Shown in pieces: positions 34,667-43,474 of a DNA stretch of 64,000 nt. A model generated the notes under the pieces. It had not been told where the DNA came from and ran no database searches. It saw only the letters and a list, made by a program, of their open reading frames with translations. The position numbers were made by a program, and so were the translations under genes. Origin of the DNA: Flavobacteriaceae bacterium (GTDB lineage: Bacteria; Bacteroidota; Bacteroidia; Flavobacteriales; Flavobacteriaceae); contig JAKMEK010000092.1 in assembly GCA_022425945.1 (NCBI GenBank), positions 1 to 64,000 of the forward strand, given 5' to 3'. Position 1 is the stretch's first letter, and every line of letters begins with the position of its first letter.

Positions 34667-35970
34667 TGTTATTGGTCTTTTGCCAAAAAATCACTCCTCG
34701 ACTAGATTATGCGTTCAAGCATGTTTTTGAAACTGCTTTGGGGATGGAATTGAGTTACACCACAACCTTAGCTAATTTTATTGCGCATACGGGTCCAAAA
34801 ATGAGTTATGGAAAGGCACCTCTGGGAAACGAATTTTTTGTGGAGGCAGTTGATTTGTTATTTGAGCAAGGTATCCAAGCACTGCCAATAAAAATGAAAC
34901 AGTGGAAGTCATTTCCTTGCTTTTTTGAGGTAGGTCAAAAATCGAGGTTGCCCTTCGATCTTTTTGCGGCATCATTTTACTTAATAGCAAGATATGAAGA
35001 GTACTTACCCCATGTTAAAGATGAGCATGGGCGTTATTTAGTCACCCAGAGTTTGGCTTACGAGAAGAATTTTCTTCAACTGCCCCTAGTTGATCACTGG
35101 ATCGCTGCTTTTTATGAAGAGCTTAAGTTGAGTTTTCCAGATCTTCAACCACTAAAAAAACAAAAAGAACGATTTCTTCCTTTGGTTGAGGTAGTTTCGC
35201 CTTATAAGTACAGTAATAAGTCATTTTTTAGGAATGCATATCAATGGTTCAAATCAATTTTTCAATTGAATTTATGGGAGGTTGTAGAGCATCCACTTGT
35301 TTTGCTTGGACTCCGAGAAGATCCTTGGGATACGTTTGAGGAATTCACCACCTTGTTTTACCAAATGCCCTTTTCGTTGCGATTCTTTTTTCTGTATTCC
35401 AAAGAGTCGTATTTGGATAGGGGGATATCTACCATGAATGCGCCTTTTCAGAGTTTGATCAAAGGCATTGCTGACTATTTCGAAGTTTCACTATTGGCCT
35501 CTTATCCTTCGAGAACTGCAGGAAAACAATTGGGGAAAGAGCGTAACAATTTGAATGCTTTGATTCATAGATCGGTTGAAAACATACGGTTTGCCTGGGG
35601 GGTAACAACTGTCAACGAAACCTATCGTACCCTTTTGGCACAAGAAGTGACGGCTGATTATAGTCTTGGATATTCTACTGTATTTGGATATCGAGCTAGT
35701 ACGGCAATCCCTTTTTTGTATTACGATCTAGCCAATGAAATGTCGACCGCTTTGATGGTTTATCCGGTTGTTGCAAATGAACACGCCTTTTTGGCACAAA
35801 CACCCATTGAGATCATTAAACAACTAAAACACTTAGAGGAGAATCTTCCGTTAGATTCTTGTGTGCATTGCTTTGCAATAAGCAATAAAGTCTTGGAGAA
35901 TTCTGCAGAAAATGAAGCGTTGCGATCAGTCTTTATTTCGTATCTTCAAGCACATGATAGAAAAAAATAG
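34666..35970 (+). CDS. Degenerate polysaccharide-deacetylase (NodB-like) family protein
   Basis: The 434 residues align, by pattern, with the Bacteroidota polysaccharide-deacetylase proteins that have an N-terminal extra domain (about 1-165, ending PFDLFAASFYLIARYEEY) and a NodB barrel. DYSLGYSTVFGYRASTAIPF (331-350) and FRNAYQWFKS are clear family landmarks. The places that normally hold the metal ligands and catalytic Asp look replaced: PLVEVVSPYKY stands where a DID-type motif is expected, LLASYPSRT where GIHPSYRS is expected, and IRFAWGV where a RQHFL-type motif is expected. It is probably catalytically inactive or altered. The gene is coupled to radC through a TAATG overlap and overlaps the HAD gene. 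Confidence 0.65.
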   Translation: MLLVFCQKITPRLDYAFKHVFETALGMELSYTTTLANFIAHTGPKMSYGKAPLGNEFFVEAVDLLFEQGIQALPIKMKQWKSFPCFFEVGQKSRLPFDLFAASFYLIARYEEYLPHVKDEHGRYLVTQSLAYEKNFLQLPLVDHWIAAFYEELKLSFPDLQPLKKQKERFLPLVEVVSPYKYSNKSFFRNAYQWFKSIFQLNLWEVVEHPLVLLGLREDPWDTFEEFTTLFYQMPFSLRFFFLYSKESYLDRGISTMNAPFQSLIKGIADYFEVSLLASYPSRTAGKQLGKERNNLNALIHRSVENIRFAWGVTTVNETYRTLLAQEVTADYSLGYSTVFGYRASTAIPFLYYDLANEMSTALMVYPVVANEHAFLAQTPIEIIKQLKHLEENLPLDSCVHCFAISNKVLENSAENEALRSVFISYLQAHDRKK

Positions 35971-36646
35971 TGTCACAAATATATTCTTCGATTTAGACCA
36001 TACACTTTGGGATTTTGAGACCAATTCAGCGGCTACTTTTGAAAGGATATTACCTCCTTATTTTTTTTCGTTTACAGTGCCTGATTTTATGGCCGCATAT
36101 GCGCCAATCAATCATGCTTACTGGAAACTGTATCGGGAAAATAAAATAACAACAAAAGAGTTGCGTTTTCTTCGTTTGCAAAAAACCTTTGAAGTTTTGA
36201 GGTTTCCCCAATCCGATGAAATTATTCAGCGTATATCTGAGCAATATATTCAGCAGCTATCCACGCACACCCACTTGTTTCCTGGCACACTCGATTTGCT
36301 CGAAAATTTGCATAAAAAGTATCGTTTACACATCATTACCAATGGATTTGAACAGGTGCAGCAAAAAAAAATGAAGCATTCTGGGATTGCCGATTTTTTT
36401 GAGGTGGTACTGACCGCCGAAAAAGCAGGTGTCAAAAAACCAGCTTCGTCTATTTTTCAGCAAGCACTTTCTTTGGCAAATGCTTCTCCTCAGGAAGCAC
36501 TTATGGTAGGAGATAGCTATGAAGCAGATATTGAAACGCCCCTAGCTTTGGGTATGCAAGCCATCCATTTTAACAGTCACCAAGAGCCTTCCCATAATCA
36601 TTGCCTTGTTGTCGATAATCTTAAGGTTATAGCGCAATACCTTTAA
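35954..36646 (+). CDS. HAD-superfamily phosphatase, YjjG-type nucleotidase
   Basis: The product is a 230-residue HAD hydrolase. Motif I is FFDLDHTLWDF, motif II IITNGFEQVQQ, motif III the Lys in GVKKPASSIF, and motif IV MVGDSYEADIE. The helical cap and the DLDHTLWDFETNS start are typical of the YjjG group, which dephosphorylates (noncanonical) pyrimidine nucleotides. The ATG at 35954 is preferred over the track start at 35912, because the extra 14 residues lie within the preceding gene and are not family-like. It overlaps the NodB-like gene by 17 bases and is followed by a promoter for the MazG-like gene. Confidence 0.85.
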   Translation: MIEKNSVTNIFFDLDHTLWDFETNSAATFERILPPYFFSFTVPDFMAAYAPINHAYWKLYRENKITTKELRFLRLQKTFEVLRFPQSDEIIQRISEQYIQQLSTHTHLFPGTLDLLENLHKKYRLHIITNGFEQVQQKKMKHSGIADFFEVVLTAEKAGVKKPASSIFQQALSLANASPQEALMVGDSYEADIETPLALGMQAIHFNSHQEPSHNHCLVVDNLKVIAQYL

Positions 36647-36653
36647 TCATTCC

Positions 36654-36683
36654 TTGGAGATAATTAAACTTAGCGTAATTTTG
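36654..36683 (+). promoter_or_regulatory. Canonical Bacteroidota promoter for the MazG-like gene
   Basis: TTG (36654-36656), a 19-base spacer and TAATTTTG (36676-36683) fit the -33/-7 consensus TTG-N19-TAnnTTTG fully. The ATG is 14 bases downstream. This is the best complete promoter seen in the window. Confidence 0.7.
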
Positions 36684-36697
36684 TAAAAACGTATTGT

Positions 36698-37024
36698 ATG
36701 GACATTCAAAATGCACAAACCGTCGTCGATAATTGGATTAAAACCCACGGTGTTCGTTATTTCAACGAGCTAACCAATATGGCGCAATTGACCGAAGAAG
36801 TTGGGGAAGTAGCTCGTATTATCGCCCGTAGATATGGCGAACAAAGCGAAAAGGAGAGTGATAAAGACAAAGATCTAGGTGAAGAATTAGCCGACGTTTT
36901 ATTTGTAGTGCTCTGTTTGGCAAATCAAACAGGGGTCGATTTACAGGCTTCGTTTGACAAAAAACTCAACCTAAAAACAGATCGCGATCACGATCGTCAT
37001 CACAATAATCAAAAATTAAAATAG
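36698..37024 (+). CDS. MazG-like nucleotide pyrophosphohydrolase
   Basis: The 108-residue protein is a small all-alpha NTP pyrophosphohydrolase of the MazG/iMazG type. The metal-binding helices are visible as LTEEVGEVARIIARRYGE (the ExxE part) and LGEELADVLFVVLCLANQTG (the ExxD part). Such enzymes hydrolyse (d)NTPs to monophosphates and are thought to clear damaged nucleotides. The C-terminus is rich in His and Asp (DRDHDRHHNN). A full TTG-N19-TAATTTTG promoter stands before it, and aroA follows 11 bases after the stop, so both are probably one transcript. Confidence 0.85.
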   Translation: MDIQNAQTVVDNWIKTHGVRYFNELTNMAQLTEEVGEVARIIARRYGEQSEKESDKDKDLGEELADVLFVVLCLANQTGVDLQASFDKKLNLKTDRDHDRHHNNQKLK

Positions 37025-37035
37025 ATCATTAGCCC

Positions 37036-38262
37036 ATGCAGTTAGCCATAGATCATAGTAGCAAGAAGATTGCGACAAAACTAGTCATAACCGGTTCCAA
37101 AAGTGAAACAAATCGCTTGTTACTACTCCAAGCCTTGTACCCAGAATTGACCATTGAAAATGCCTCAAATTCTGACGATTCTGTTGCCATGGCCAAGGCC
37201 TTGAATTCTTCCGATACGCTTAAAGACATTCATCATGCAGGGACGGCTATGCGTTTTTTAACTGCTTATTTTGCGACAAAATTGGATAGTTCTATTGTTT
37301 TGACTGGGTCAAAACGCATGCAAGAACGCCCGATTGGTTTATTGGTCGATGCGCTAAATTCATTAGGAGCCTCCATCGCATATGACAAAAACGAAGGATA
37401 TCCCCCTTTGCTTATTGAGGGTAAGCAATTGGAGGGAGGGGAAGTGAGTTTACCTGCAAACATCAGCAGTCAGTATATTTCTGCTTTGTTGTTAATCGCA
37501 CCAAAATTGACCAATGGTCTGGTATTGCATCTCGAGGGCGAAATCACCTCCTTACCCTACATTAAAATGACCCTTGCTCTTCTTGAGCGAATTGGCATTT
37601 CTACCACATTTGATGGTAAAAGCATAAGGGTTCCCTATCATTCGAATGTTTTGGCTCAGGAACAAATAGTTGAATCTGATTGGAGTTCGGCTTCTTATTG
37701 GTTCAGTAGCCTAGCACTTTGTGAAGAGGGAGAGATTACATTGACGAACTACCGTGAGGATAGTCTGCAAGGTGATAGAGTTCTGCTTGACATTTACCAA
37801 AAACTCGGAGTTCAATATCATTTTGGAAAAGAGGGTTTGCAGCTAAAAAAAGAAAAAGGCTTTGTCTTACCCAACCGGTTAGCATTGGATTTGGTTGAAG
37901 CGCCAGATATTGCACAAACCATTGCAGTTAGCTGTTATGGTCTGGGAGTTGAGTGTGAACTTACCGGCCTGCATACCCTTAAAATTAAGGAAACGGATCG
38001 TTTGCTGGCCTTGGAAAAAGAATTGGGTAAGTTGGGTGCAACCATAACCGTGACCAACGATAGTCTGCATCTTTCTTCCAAACAAAACTTTCAAGAAGGA
38101 CAAGCTATCGATACATATCATGACCATAGAATGGCCATGGCATTTGCTCCACTGGGATTGAAGTTACCGTTAAAAGTAAATGATGCAGGGGTGGTTACCA
38201 AGTCGTATCCAGGTTTTTGGGAGGACATGCAGATTGCTGGTTTTCAAATAGTTGAAAAATAG
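37036..38262 (+). CDS. aroA: 3-phosphoshikimate 1-carboxyvinyltransferase (EPSP synthase)
   Basis: AroA joins shikimate-3-phosphate and PEP in the path to aromatic amino acids. The 408-residue protein shows the double-fold EPSP features: TGSKSETNRLLLLQAL near the N-terminus, HHAGTAMRFLTAYFA, the S3P-binding SSQYISALLLIAP, SDWSSASYWFSSLAL, and LKIKETDRLLALEKELGKLGA with DHRMAMAFAPLGL near the C-terminus. It is slightly shorter than the E. coli enzyme. It lies 11 bases after the MazG-like gene; the queA promoter follows its stop. Confidence 0.93.
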   Translation: MQLAIDHSSKKIATKLVITGSKSETNRLLLLQALYPELTIENASNSDDSVAMAKALNSSDTLKDIHHAGTAMRFLTAYFATKLDSSIVLTGSKRMQERPIGLLVDALNSLGASIAYDKNEGYPPLLIEGKQLEGGEVSLPANISSQYISALLLIAPKLTNGLVLHLEGEITSLPYIKMTLALLERIGISTTFDGKSIRVPYHSNVLAQEQIVESDWSSASYWFSSLALCEEGEITLTNYREDSLQGDRVLLDIYQKLGVQYHFGKEGLQLKKEKGFVLPNRLALDLVEAPDIAQTIAVSCYGLGVECELTGLHTLKIKETDRLLALEKELGKLGATITVTNDSLHLSSKQNFQEGQAIDTYHDHRMAMAFAPLGLKLPLKVNDAGVVTKSYPGFWEDMQIAGFQIVEK

Positions 38263-38285
38263 TCTAGGGAAATACCTTCATTTAC

Positions 38286-38317
38286 TTGACAAGGCCTATT
38301 TCCAGAACGTATATTTG
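38286..38317 (+). promoter_or_regulatory. Candidate queA promoter
   Basis: TTG (38286-38288), a 21-base spacer and TATATTTG (38310-38317) resemble the TTG/TAnnTTTG promoter with a slightly long spacer. The queA ATG lies 44 bases downstream. Confidence 0.45.
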
Positions 38318-38361
38318 CCGCTGGCATTCGACAAAAACCGAATGTTGCATAATCATTCCAT

Positions 38362-39411
38362 ATGAAGCTATCTGATTTTAATTTTGAGTTGCCAGAAGAA
38401 TTGTTGGCAGAATTTCCTGCAGAAAACCGTGACGAATCTCGTTTGATGGTTTTGAACCGTGAGAAAAGAACCATAGAACATCACCAGTTCAAAGACATCA
38501 TTAACTATTTTGATGAAGGAGATGTGATGGTGTTAAACAATACCAAAGTTTTTCCTGCGCGCTTGTTTGGAAATAAAGAAAAAACGGGAGCACGTATTGA
38601 AGTGTTTTTATTGCGCGAATTAAATGAAGAGCAGCGATTATGGGACGTCTTGGTTGATCCGGCTCGAAAAATCCGTATTGGAAACAAGTTGTATTTTGGT
38701 GATGACGATAGTTTAGTCGCTGAGGTAATTGACAACACAACATCACGCGGAAGAACCTTGCGTTTCCTTTTTGACGGTTCGTACGAAGAATTTAGAAAAA
38801 AGCTGAAACAACTAGGGGAAACGCCACTTCCTAAATACATTAAGCGCGATCCTGTACCAGAGGATAAAGCGAGGTATCAGACAATTTACGCAAAAAACGA
38901 AGGTGCTGTTGCTGCCCCTACCGCAGGAATGCATTTTTCCAAGCATTTGCTAAAGCGTCTTGAAATTAAAGGTGTTGATTTAGCTGAGCTTACGCTCCAT
39001 GTAGGTTTGGGTACATTTAATCCCGTTGAGGTAGAAGATTTATCCAAACATAAAATGGATTCAGAAGAATTGATCATCGAGCAGAGCGCTGTTGATACTG
39101 TCAATGCTGCCCTAAAAAATAAACGAAGAATATGTGCAGTTGGAACCACTGTTATGCGTGGTTTAGAGAGTTCTGTTTCCTCCCAACACACATTGAATAC
39201 TTATCAAGGTTGGACCCATAAATTTATTTTCCCTCCTTTTGATTTCTCTATTGCAAACTGCATGATCACAAATTTCCATACGCCAAAGTCAACTTTATTG
39301 ATGATGGTTTCTGCTTTTGCAGATCCAGACTTCATTAAAGAGGCCTATGATGTAGCGGTAAAGGAGAAGTACAACTTCTATTCTTATGGAGATGCAATGC
39401 TCGTCATCTAA
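38362..39411 (+). CDS. queA: S-adenosylmethionine:tRNA ribosyltransferase-isomerase QueA
   Basis: QueA transfers the ribosyl part of SAM to 7-aminomethyl-7-deazaguanine in tRNA, the step to epoxyqueuosine. The 349 residues are the normal length. Conserved segments are [78 protein letters not shown] and [20 protein letters not shown]. Together with rlmN 9 bases downstream it forms an RNA-modification pair. Confidence 0.95.
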   Translation: MKLSDFNFELPEELLAEFPAENRDESRLMVLNREKRTIEHHQFKDIINYFDEGDVMVLNNTKVFPARLFGNKEKTGARIEVFLLRELNEEQRLWDVLVDPARKIRIGNKLYFGDDDSLVAEVIDNTTSRGRTLRFLFDGSYEEFRKKLKQLGETPLPKYIKRDPVPEDKARYQTIYAKNEGAVAAPTAGMHFSKHLLKRLEIKGVDLAELTLHVGLGTFNPVEVEDLSKHKMDSEELIIEQSAVDTVNAALKNKRRICAVGTTVMRGLESSVSSQHTLNTYQGWTHKFIFPPFDFSIANCMITNFHTPKSTLLMMVSAFADPDFIKEAYDVAVKEKYNFYSYGDAMLVI

Positions 39412-39420
39412 TTAAACCAG

Positions 39421-40473
39421 ATGACCGCAACCAAAAAAGATATCCGCGCATTTTCCTCTGAGGAATTACAAGCGTTTTTTAAAGCGCAAGGGGATAAAGC
39501 TTTTCGAGGAAAACAAGTTTATCAGTGGTTGTGGAACAAGGGTATTCATCAGTTCGATAAAATGACCAATTTATCCAAAGAAACACGTGCTTTCTTGGAT
39601 GAACATTTCACGATCAACCATATAGCGGTTGATCAACAGCAACGAAGCAAAGATGGCACCATAAAGAATGCTATTCAGCTTTTTGATGGTCGCATTGTTG
39701 AATCTGTTTTAATACCGGTAAAAGACCGCACTACAGCCTGTGTTTCTTCTCAGGTGGGCTGCAGTTTGGATTGTAAGTTTTGTGCAACGGCCAAATTAGC
39801 CCGAATGCGTAACTTGAATGTTGATGAAATTTTCGATCAAGTTGTCGCCATTGACCAACAGAGTAAGGCCTATTTCCATCGTCCATTATCCAATATTGTT
39901 TTTATGGGAATGGGAGAACCGCTAATGAATTACAATAATGTTCTTGGTGCCATCGATAAAATAACATCGCCCTCTGGCCTAGGAATGTCACCAAAACGTG
40001 TCACTTTATCCACTTCTGGCTTGCCAAAGTTAATTAAGAAAATGGCTGATGATGGCGTACAGTTTAACCTAGCTGTTTCCTTACACACTGCTGTTCAGGA
40101 AACCCGAGAGCAAATCATGCCATTTGCCAAAAATTTCCCACTTCCAGACTTATTGGATTCACTTAAATATTGGCACGAAAAAACGGGTAAAATTGTTACC
40201 TACGAATATGTAGTCTGGAAAGGAATCAATGACAATATGGAGCACATACGTGCCTTGGTTGACTTTTGTAAGCAGGTTCCGTCCAAGGTAAATCTAATTG
40301 AGTACAATGCCATCGGAGAAGATGCGTTTAAGCAAGCTAGTCCGGAGATAATTAATCAGTACATGGAATTTTTGTCTGCATCGCACATTACAGCAACTGT
40401 GCGTCGTTCACGTGGGAAAGACATTGATGCTGCCTGCGGGCAATTGGCCAACAAAAACAAGCAAAACACTTGA
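39421..40473 (+). CDS. rlmN: Dual-specificity 23S rRNA/tRNA adenine C2-methyltransferase RlmN
   Basis: RlmN methylates C2 of A2503 in 23S rRNA and A37 in some tRNAs by radical SAM chemistry. The 350-residue protein has an N-terminal helical domain (GKQVYQWLWNKGIHQFDKMT), the cluster motif CSLDCKFCATA with three Cys (CxxxCxxC), the VFMGMGEPLMNYNNV loop, and the C-terminal Cys in DIDAACGQL, which is needed for catalysis. RRSRGKDIDAACGQ is characteristic of RlmN rather than Cfr. It lies between queA and the polyprenyl synthase gene on one strand. Confidence 0.95.
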   Translation: MTATKKDIRAFSSEELQAFFKAQGDKAFRGKQVYQWLWNKGIHQFDKMTNLSKETRAFLDEHFTINHIAVDQQQRSKDGTIKNAIQLFDGRIVESVLIPVKDRTTACVSSQVGCSLDCKFCATAKLARMRNLNVDEIFDQVVAIDQQSKAYFHRPLSNIVFMGMGEPLMNYNNVLGAIDKITSPSGLGMSPKRVTLSTSGLPKLIKKMADDGVQFNLAVSLHTAVQETREQIMPFAKNFPLPDLLDSLKYWHEKTGKIVTYEYVVWKGINDNMEHIRALVDFCKQVPSKVNLIEYNAIGEDAFKQASPEIINQYMEFLSASHITATVRRSRGKDIDAACGQLANKNKQNT

Positions 40474-40493
40474 TGAAAGTGTATATTTAACAA

Positions 40494-41471
40494 ATGAAAA
40501 TTGTCGAGCAAATAAAGGAACCGATTTACGAAGAGATGGAGCTCTTTGAAGAGAAGTTTACTGCCTCGATGTCCTCAAAGGTAGCCTTACTCAATCGTAT
40601 CACACATTTTATTGTCAATAGAAAAGGGAAACAAATGCGTCCTATGTTTGTTTTTCTTACGGCAAAAATGTTGAACGAAGGGAAGGTCAATGAACGAACA
40701 TATCGTGGAGCAGCGGTCATAGAATTGATTCATACAGCTTCTTTAGTCCATGATGATGTGGTAGATGACTCAAATATGCGTCGCGGTTTTTTCTCTGTAA
40801 ATGCACTCTGGAAAAATAAAATAGCTGTTCTCGTTGGAGATTTTATGCTGTCAAAGGGAATGCTGTTGTGTATAGAAAATGATGATTTTGACTTGTTGAA
40901 AATCATTTCTGTTGCTGTAAAAGAAATTAGTGAAGGGGAACTTTTGCAAATTGAAAAGGCCCGAAAATTAGACATCACTGAAGAGGTGTACTACAGCATT
41001 ATTCGCCAAAAAACAGCTACGCTACTAGCTGCTTGTTGTGCCATGGGTGCAAGAACAGTTCAGGATGACGATACTGTTGTTGAGAAAATGCGTTTGTTTG
41101 GGGAATACATTGGCATGGCTTTTCAAATCAAAGACGATCTTTTTGACTACGGTGATGCGGCCATAGGAAAGCCAACAGGAATCGATATCAAAGAGCAGAA
41201 AATGACCTTGCCCTTGATTTATACGTTGAATACAGTTTCTGTGCAGGAAAAAAATTGGCTTATACAATCTATACGTAAATACAATCGTGATAAAAAACGT
41301 GTAAAAGAAGTGATTGCTAAAGTCAAAGCTGCTGGTGGACTTGTTTACGCCGAAGAAAAGATGGAGGAATACCGCCAAAAAGCCATGGATATTTTACTTA
41401 CATTTCCTGAAGGAGAATACCGCAATGCACTGGAGAAAATGGTGAATTACGTAATTTCTCGTAAGCAATAA
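40494..41471 (+). CDS. Trans-polyprenyl diphosphate synthase
   Basis: The 325-residue protein belongs to the trans-isoprenyl diphosphate synthases. The first Asp-rich motif is in LVHDDVVDDSNMRRG, the second is DDLFDYGD, and KGKQMRPMFVFLTAKM holds the substrate-binding residues. The product is probably a long chain such as octaprenyl diphosphate for the menaquinone side chain, but chain length cannot be read with certainty. It follows rlmN by 20 bases; dnaG begins 44 bases downstream. Confidence 0.9.
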   Translation: MKIVEQIKEPIYEEMELFEEKFTASMSSKVALLNRITHFIVNRKGKQMRPMFVFLTAKMLNEGKVNERTYRGAAVIELIHTASLVHDDVVDDSNMRRGFFSVNALWKNKIAVLVGDFMLSKGMLLCIENDDFDLLKIISVAVKEISEGELLQIEKARKLDITEEVYYSIIRQKTATLLAACCAMGARTVQDDDTVVEKMRLFGEYIGMAFQIKDDLFDYGDAAIGKPTGIDIKEQKMTLPLIYTLNTVSVQEKNWLIQSIRKYNRDKKRVKEVIAKVKAAGGLVYAEEKMEEYRQKAMDILLTFPEGEYRNALEKMVNYVISRKQ

Positions 41472-41515
41472 GTCCTTTTTCACTAAGTTTATAGTAGCAT
41501 TAAATTACACTAACA

Positions 41516-43474
41516 TTGATTACAAAATCAACCATTGATCAAGTATATGAAACCGCTCGTGTGGAGGAGGTTATTGGGGATTTTGTATCACTGAAAAAAG
41601 CAGGATCGAATTTCAAGGGGCTCAGCCCTTTTTCGCAAGAGCGATCTCCAAGTTTCATGGTGTCTCCTGTAAAGCAAATTTGGAAAGATTTTAGTAGTGG
41701 TAAAGGTGGGAATGTAGTGGCATTTTTAATGGAGCACGAACGTTTTTCATACCCTGAAGCTATTCGGTATTTGGCCAAGAAGTACAATATCGAAATCGAG
41801 GAAACGCAGCAAACTGACGAGGAAAAAGCCAAGCGAGATGCACGTGAGAGTATGCTGTTGGTGTCTGAGTATGCTCAAAAATATTTCTCCAATAATCTAT
41901 GGGAGTCTCAAGCGGGGATAGCCATTGGTAAAACTTATTTTTCTGAACGTGGTTTTACCGATGAAACCATTAAAGCATTTGATTTGGGGTATGCGCTCGA
42001 TCATAAAAACGCCTTTACTAGTGAGGCGCTTAAACAAGGATATAGCCTGGAGTTTTTATCTCAAACGGGTTTAACCATTGTCAACGAGGACCGACAAATT
42101 GATCGTTTTCGAGGTCGTGTTTTGTTTCCCATAAAAAGTATGGCTGGACGCGTAGTTGGTTTTGGTGGACGTATTCTTGGGGACAATAAAAAAACAGCGA
42201 AATACCTTAACTCTCCAGAAAGCGAAATCTATCATAAAAGTAAAATTTTATATGGTCTCTATGAGTCTAAACAGGCCATAGCGCGAGAGGATTGCTGCTA
42301 TTTAGTTGAAGGCTATACGGATGTAATTCAAATGCATCAGCGCGGAATTCATAATATTGTTTCTTCTTCTGGGACGGCCCTAACACAAGATCAAATTCGC
42401 TTAATACAGCGACTCACGCAAAATATAGTTGTTTTGTTCGATGGAGATGCTGCAGGACTCCGAGCCGCTCTTCGGGGAATTGATATGATTCTTGCCCAAG
42501 GAATGAACGTTAAAGTCTGTTCTTTTCCAGAAGGGGAAGATCCCGATAGTTTTGCCAAATCACACAGTTTGGATGAGGTACATCAATTCTTTGCTGAGAA
42601 TGCTAAAGATTTCATTCAATTTAAGGCATCTCTATTGATGGAGGAGGCCAAAGATGATCCAGTGAAAAAAGCAGCGACTATCAAAGACATGGTAGAAAGC
42701 ATTGCTAAAATACCTGATGCTATTCAGCGTGAAGTTTATGTTCAAAGTTGTGCATCGATTATGCAAATTTCGGAAGAAGTTCTCTTTAGTGCTTTGGCTC
42801 AAAAGAGAGCTAAAGGAGAGGGGAGTCAACGTAAGTCATCGCAGTCACAGCCACAAACCATGCAGGTCGTTCAGCCTGTTACACCTTCTTTATCTGTTGA
42901 TCCACTATATGAATTAGAAAAACAAATCATCACTTTATTGATGTTGTACGGAAATAGAGAGGAGATTTTTCAAGAGTCAATTTTGCAGTTTTCAGAGGAA
43001 TCCCAAGAAGTTGAAGAGGAAATCACCGAGGTTAAGTCCAAGGTGTACGAAAAAATATTTCTCGACTTGCAGCAAGATGAAGTCGAGCTGGCCAATCCAG
43101 ATTTTAAAGCCTTGTTTTATGTCTTATTAGAGCAATTTCAACTGCAAGGAGAGGTTATGGTTGATAAGCTAATGCCGAGCCTTTCTCCAGAATTGAGCAG
43201 TTTGGTGAGTACCATTTTGATGAATGATGAAAAGTACGCTTTACATCAATGGGAAAAGAAAAATATTTTCGTTAAGCAACGCGATGCGCAAGTTGGACTT
43301 ATGGTGACCGAGACCATCTTGAGTTTACGCAAGCATTTGGTCAACATGAAAATTGAATCCCTTCAAGAAGAGATGAATAACCCCCAAGAAGAGCACCAAG
43401 GTTTGCTGGAAGATGTAATGAGCTACTATCAGCTAAGACGTTTGGTTTCTACTAAATTGAATCGAGTGCTATAA
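41516..43474 (+). CDS. dnaG: DNA primase DnaG, with a zinc ribbon lacking its ligands
   Basis: DnaG makes the RNA primers for replication. The 652-residue protein has the N-terminal zinc-ribbon region (about 1-100), the catalytic core with SERGFTDETIKAFDLGYA, FRGRVLFPIKSMAGRVVGFGGR, the TOPRIM motif LVEGYTDVIQMHQRG and VLFDGDAAGLRAALRGIDM, and a helical C-terminus for helicase contact. The CPFH and CFGC ligands of typical DnaG appear as SPFS (residues 37-40) and DFSS (58-61), so all four zinc ligands are gone. The start is TTG; the in-frame upstream codons hold a TAA and no ATG. It is convergent with nadE, sharing 6 bases. Confidence 0.95.
   Translation: MITKSTIDQVYETARVEEVIGDFVSLKKAGSNFKGLSPFSQERSPSFMVSPVKQIWKDFSSGKGGNVVAFLMEHERFSYPEAIRYLAKKYNIEIEETQQTDEEKAKRDARESMLLVSEYAQKYFSNNLWESQAGIAIGKTYFSERGFTDETIKAFDLGYALDHKNAFTSEALKQGYSLEFLSQTGLTIVNEDRQIDRFRGRVLFPIKSMAGRVVGFGGRILGDNKKTAKYLNSPESEIYHKSKILYGLYESKQAIAREDCCYLVEGYTDVIQMHQRGIHNIVSSSGTALTQDQIRLIQRLTQNIVVLFDGDAAGLRAALRGIDMILAQGMNVKVCSFPEGEDPDSFAKSHSLDEVHQFFAENAKDFIQFKASLLMEEAKDDPVKKAATIKDMVESIAKIPDAIQREVYVQSCASIMQISEEVLFSALAQKRAKGEGSQRKSSQSQPQTMQVVQPVTPSLSVDPLYELEKQIITLLMLYGNREEIFQESILQFSEESQEVEEEITEVKSKVYEKIFLDLQQDEVELANPDFKALFYVLLEQFQLQGEVMVDKLMPSLSPELSSLVSTILMNDEKYALHQWEKKNIFVKQRDAQVGLMVTETILSLRKHLVNMKIESLQEEMNNPQEEHQGLLEDVMSYYQLRRLVSTKLNRVL

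Noticed and set aside
38268-38303. Inverted repeat GGAAATA / TATTTCC after aroA
   Set aside because: The loop is long, there is no T run, and it overlaps the likely queA promoter, so it is not called a terminator.
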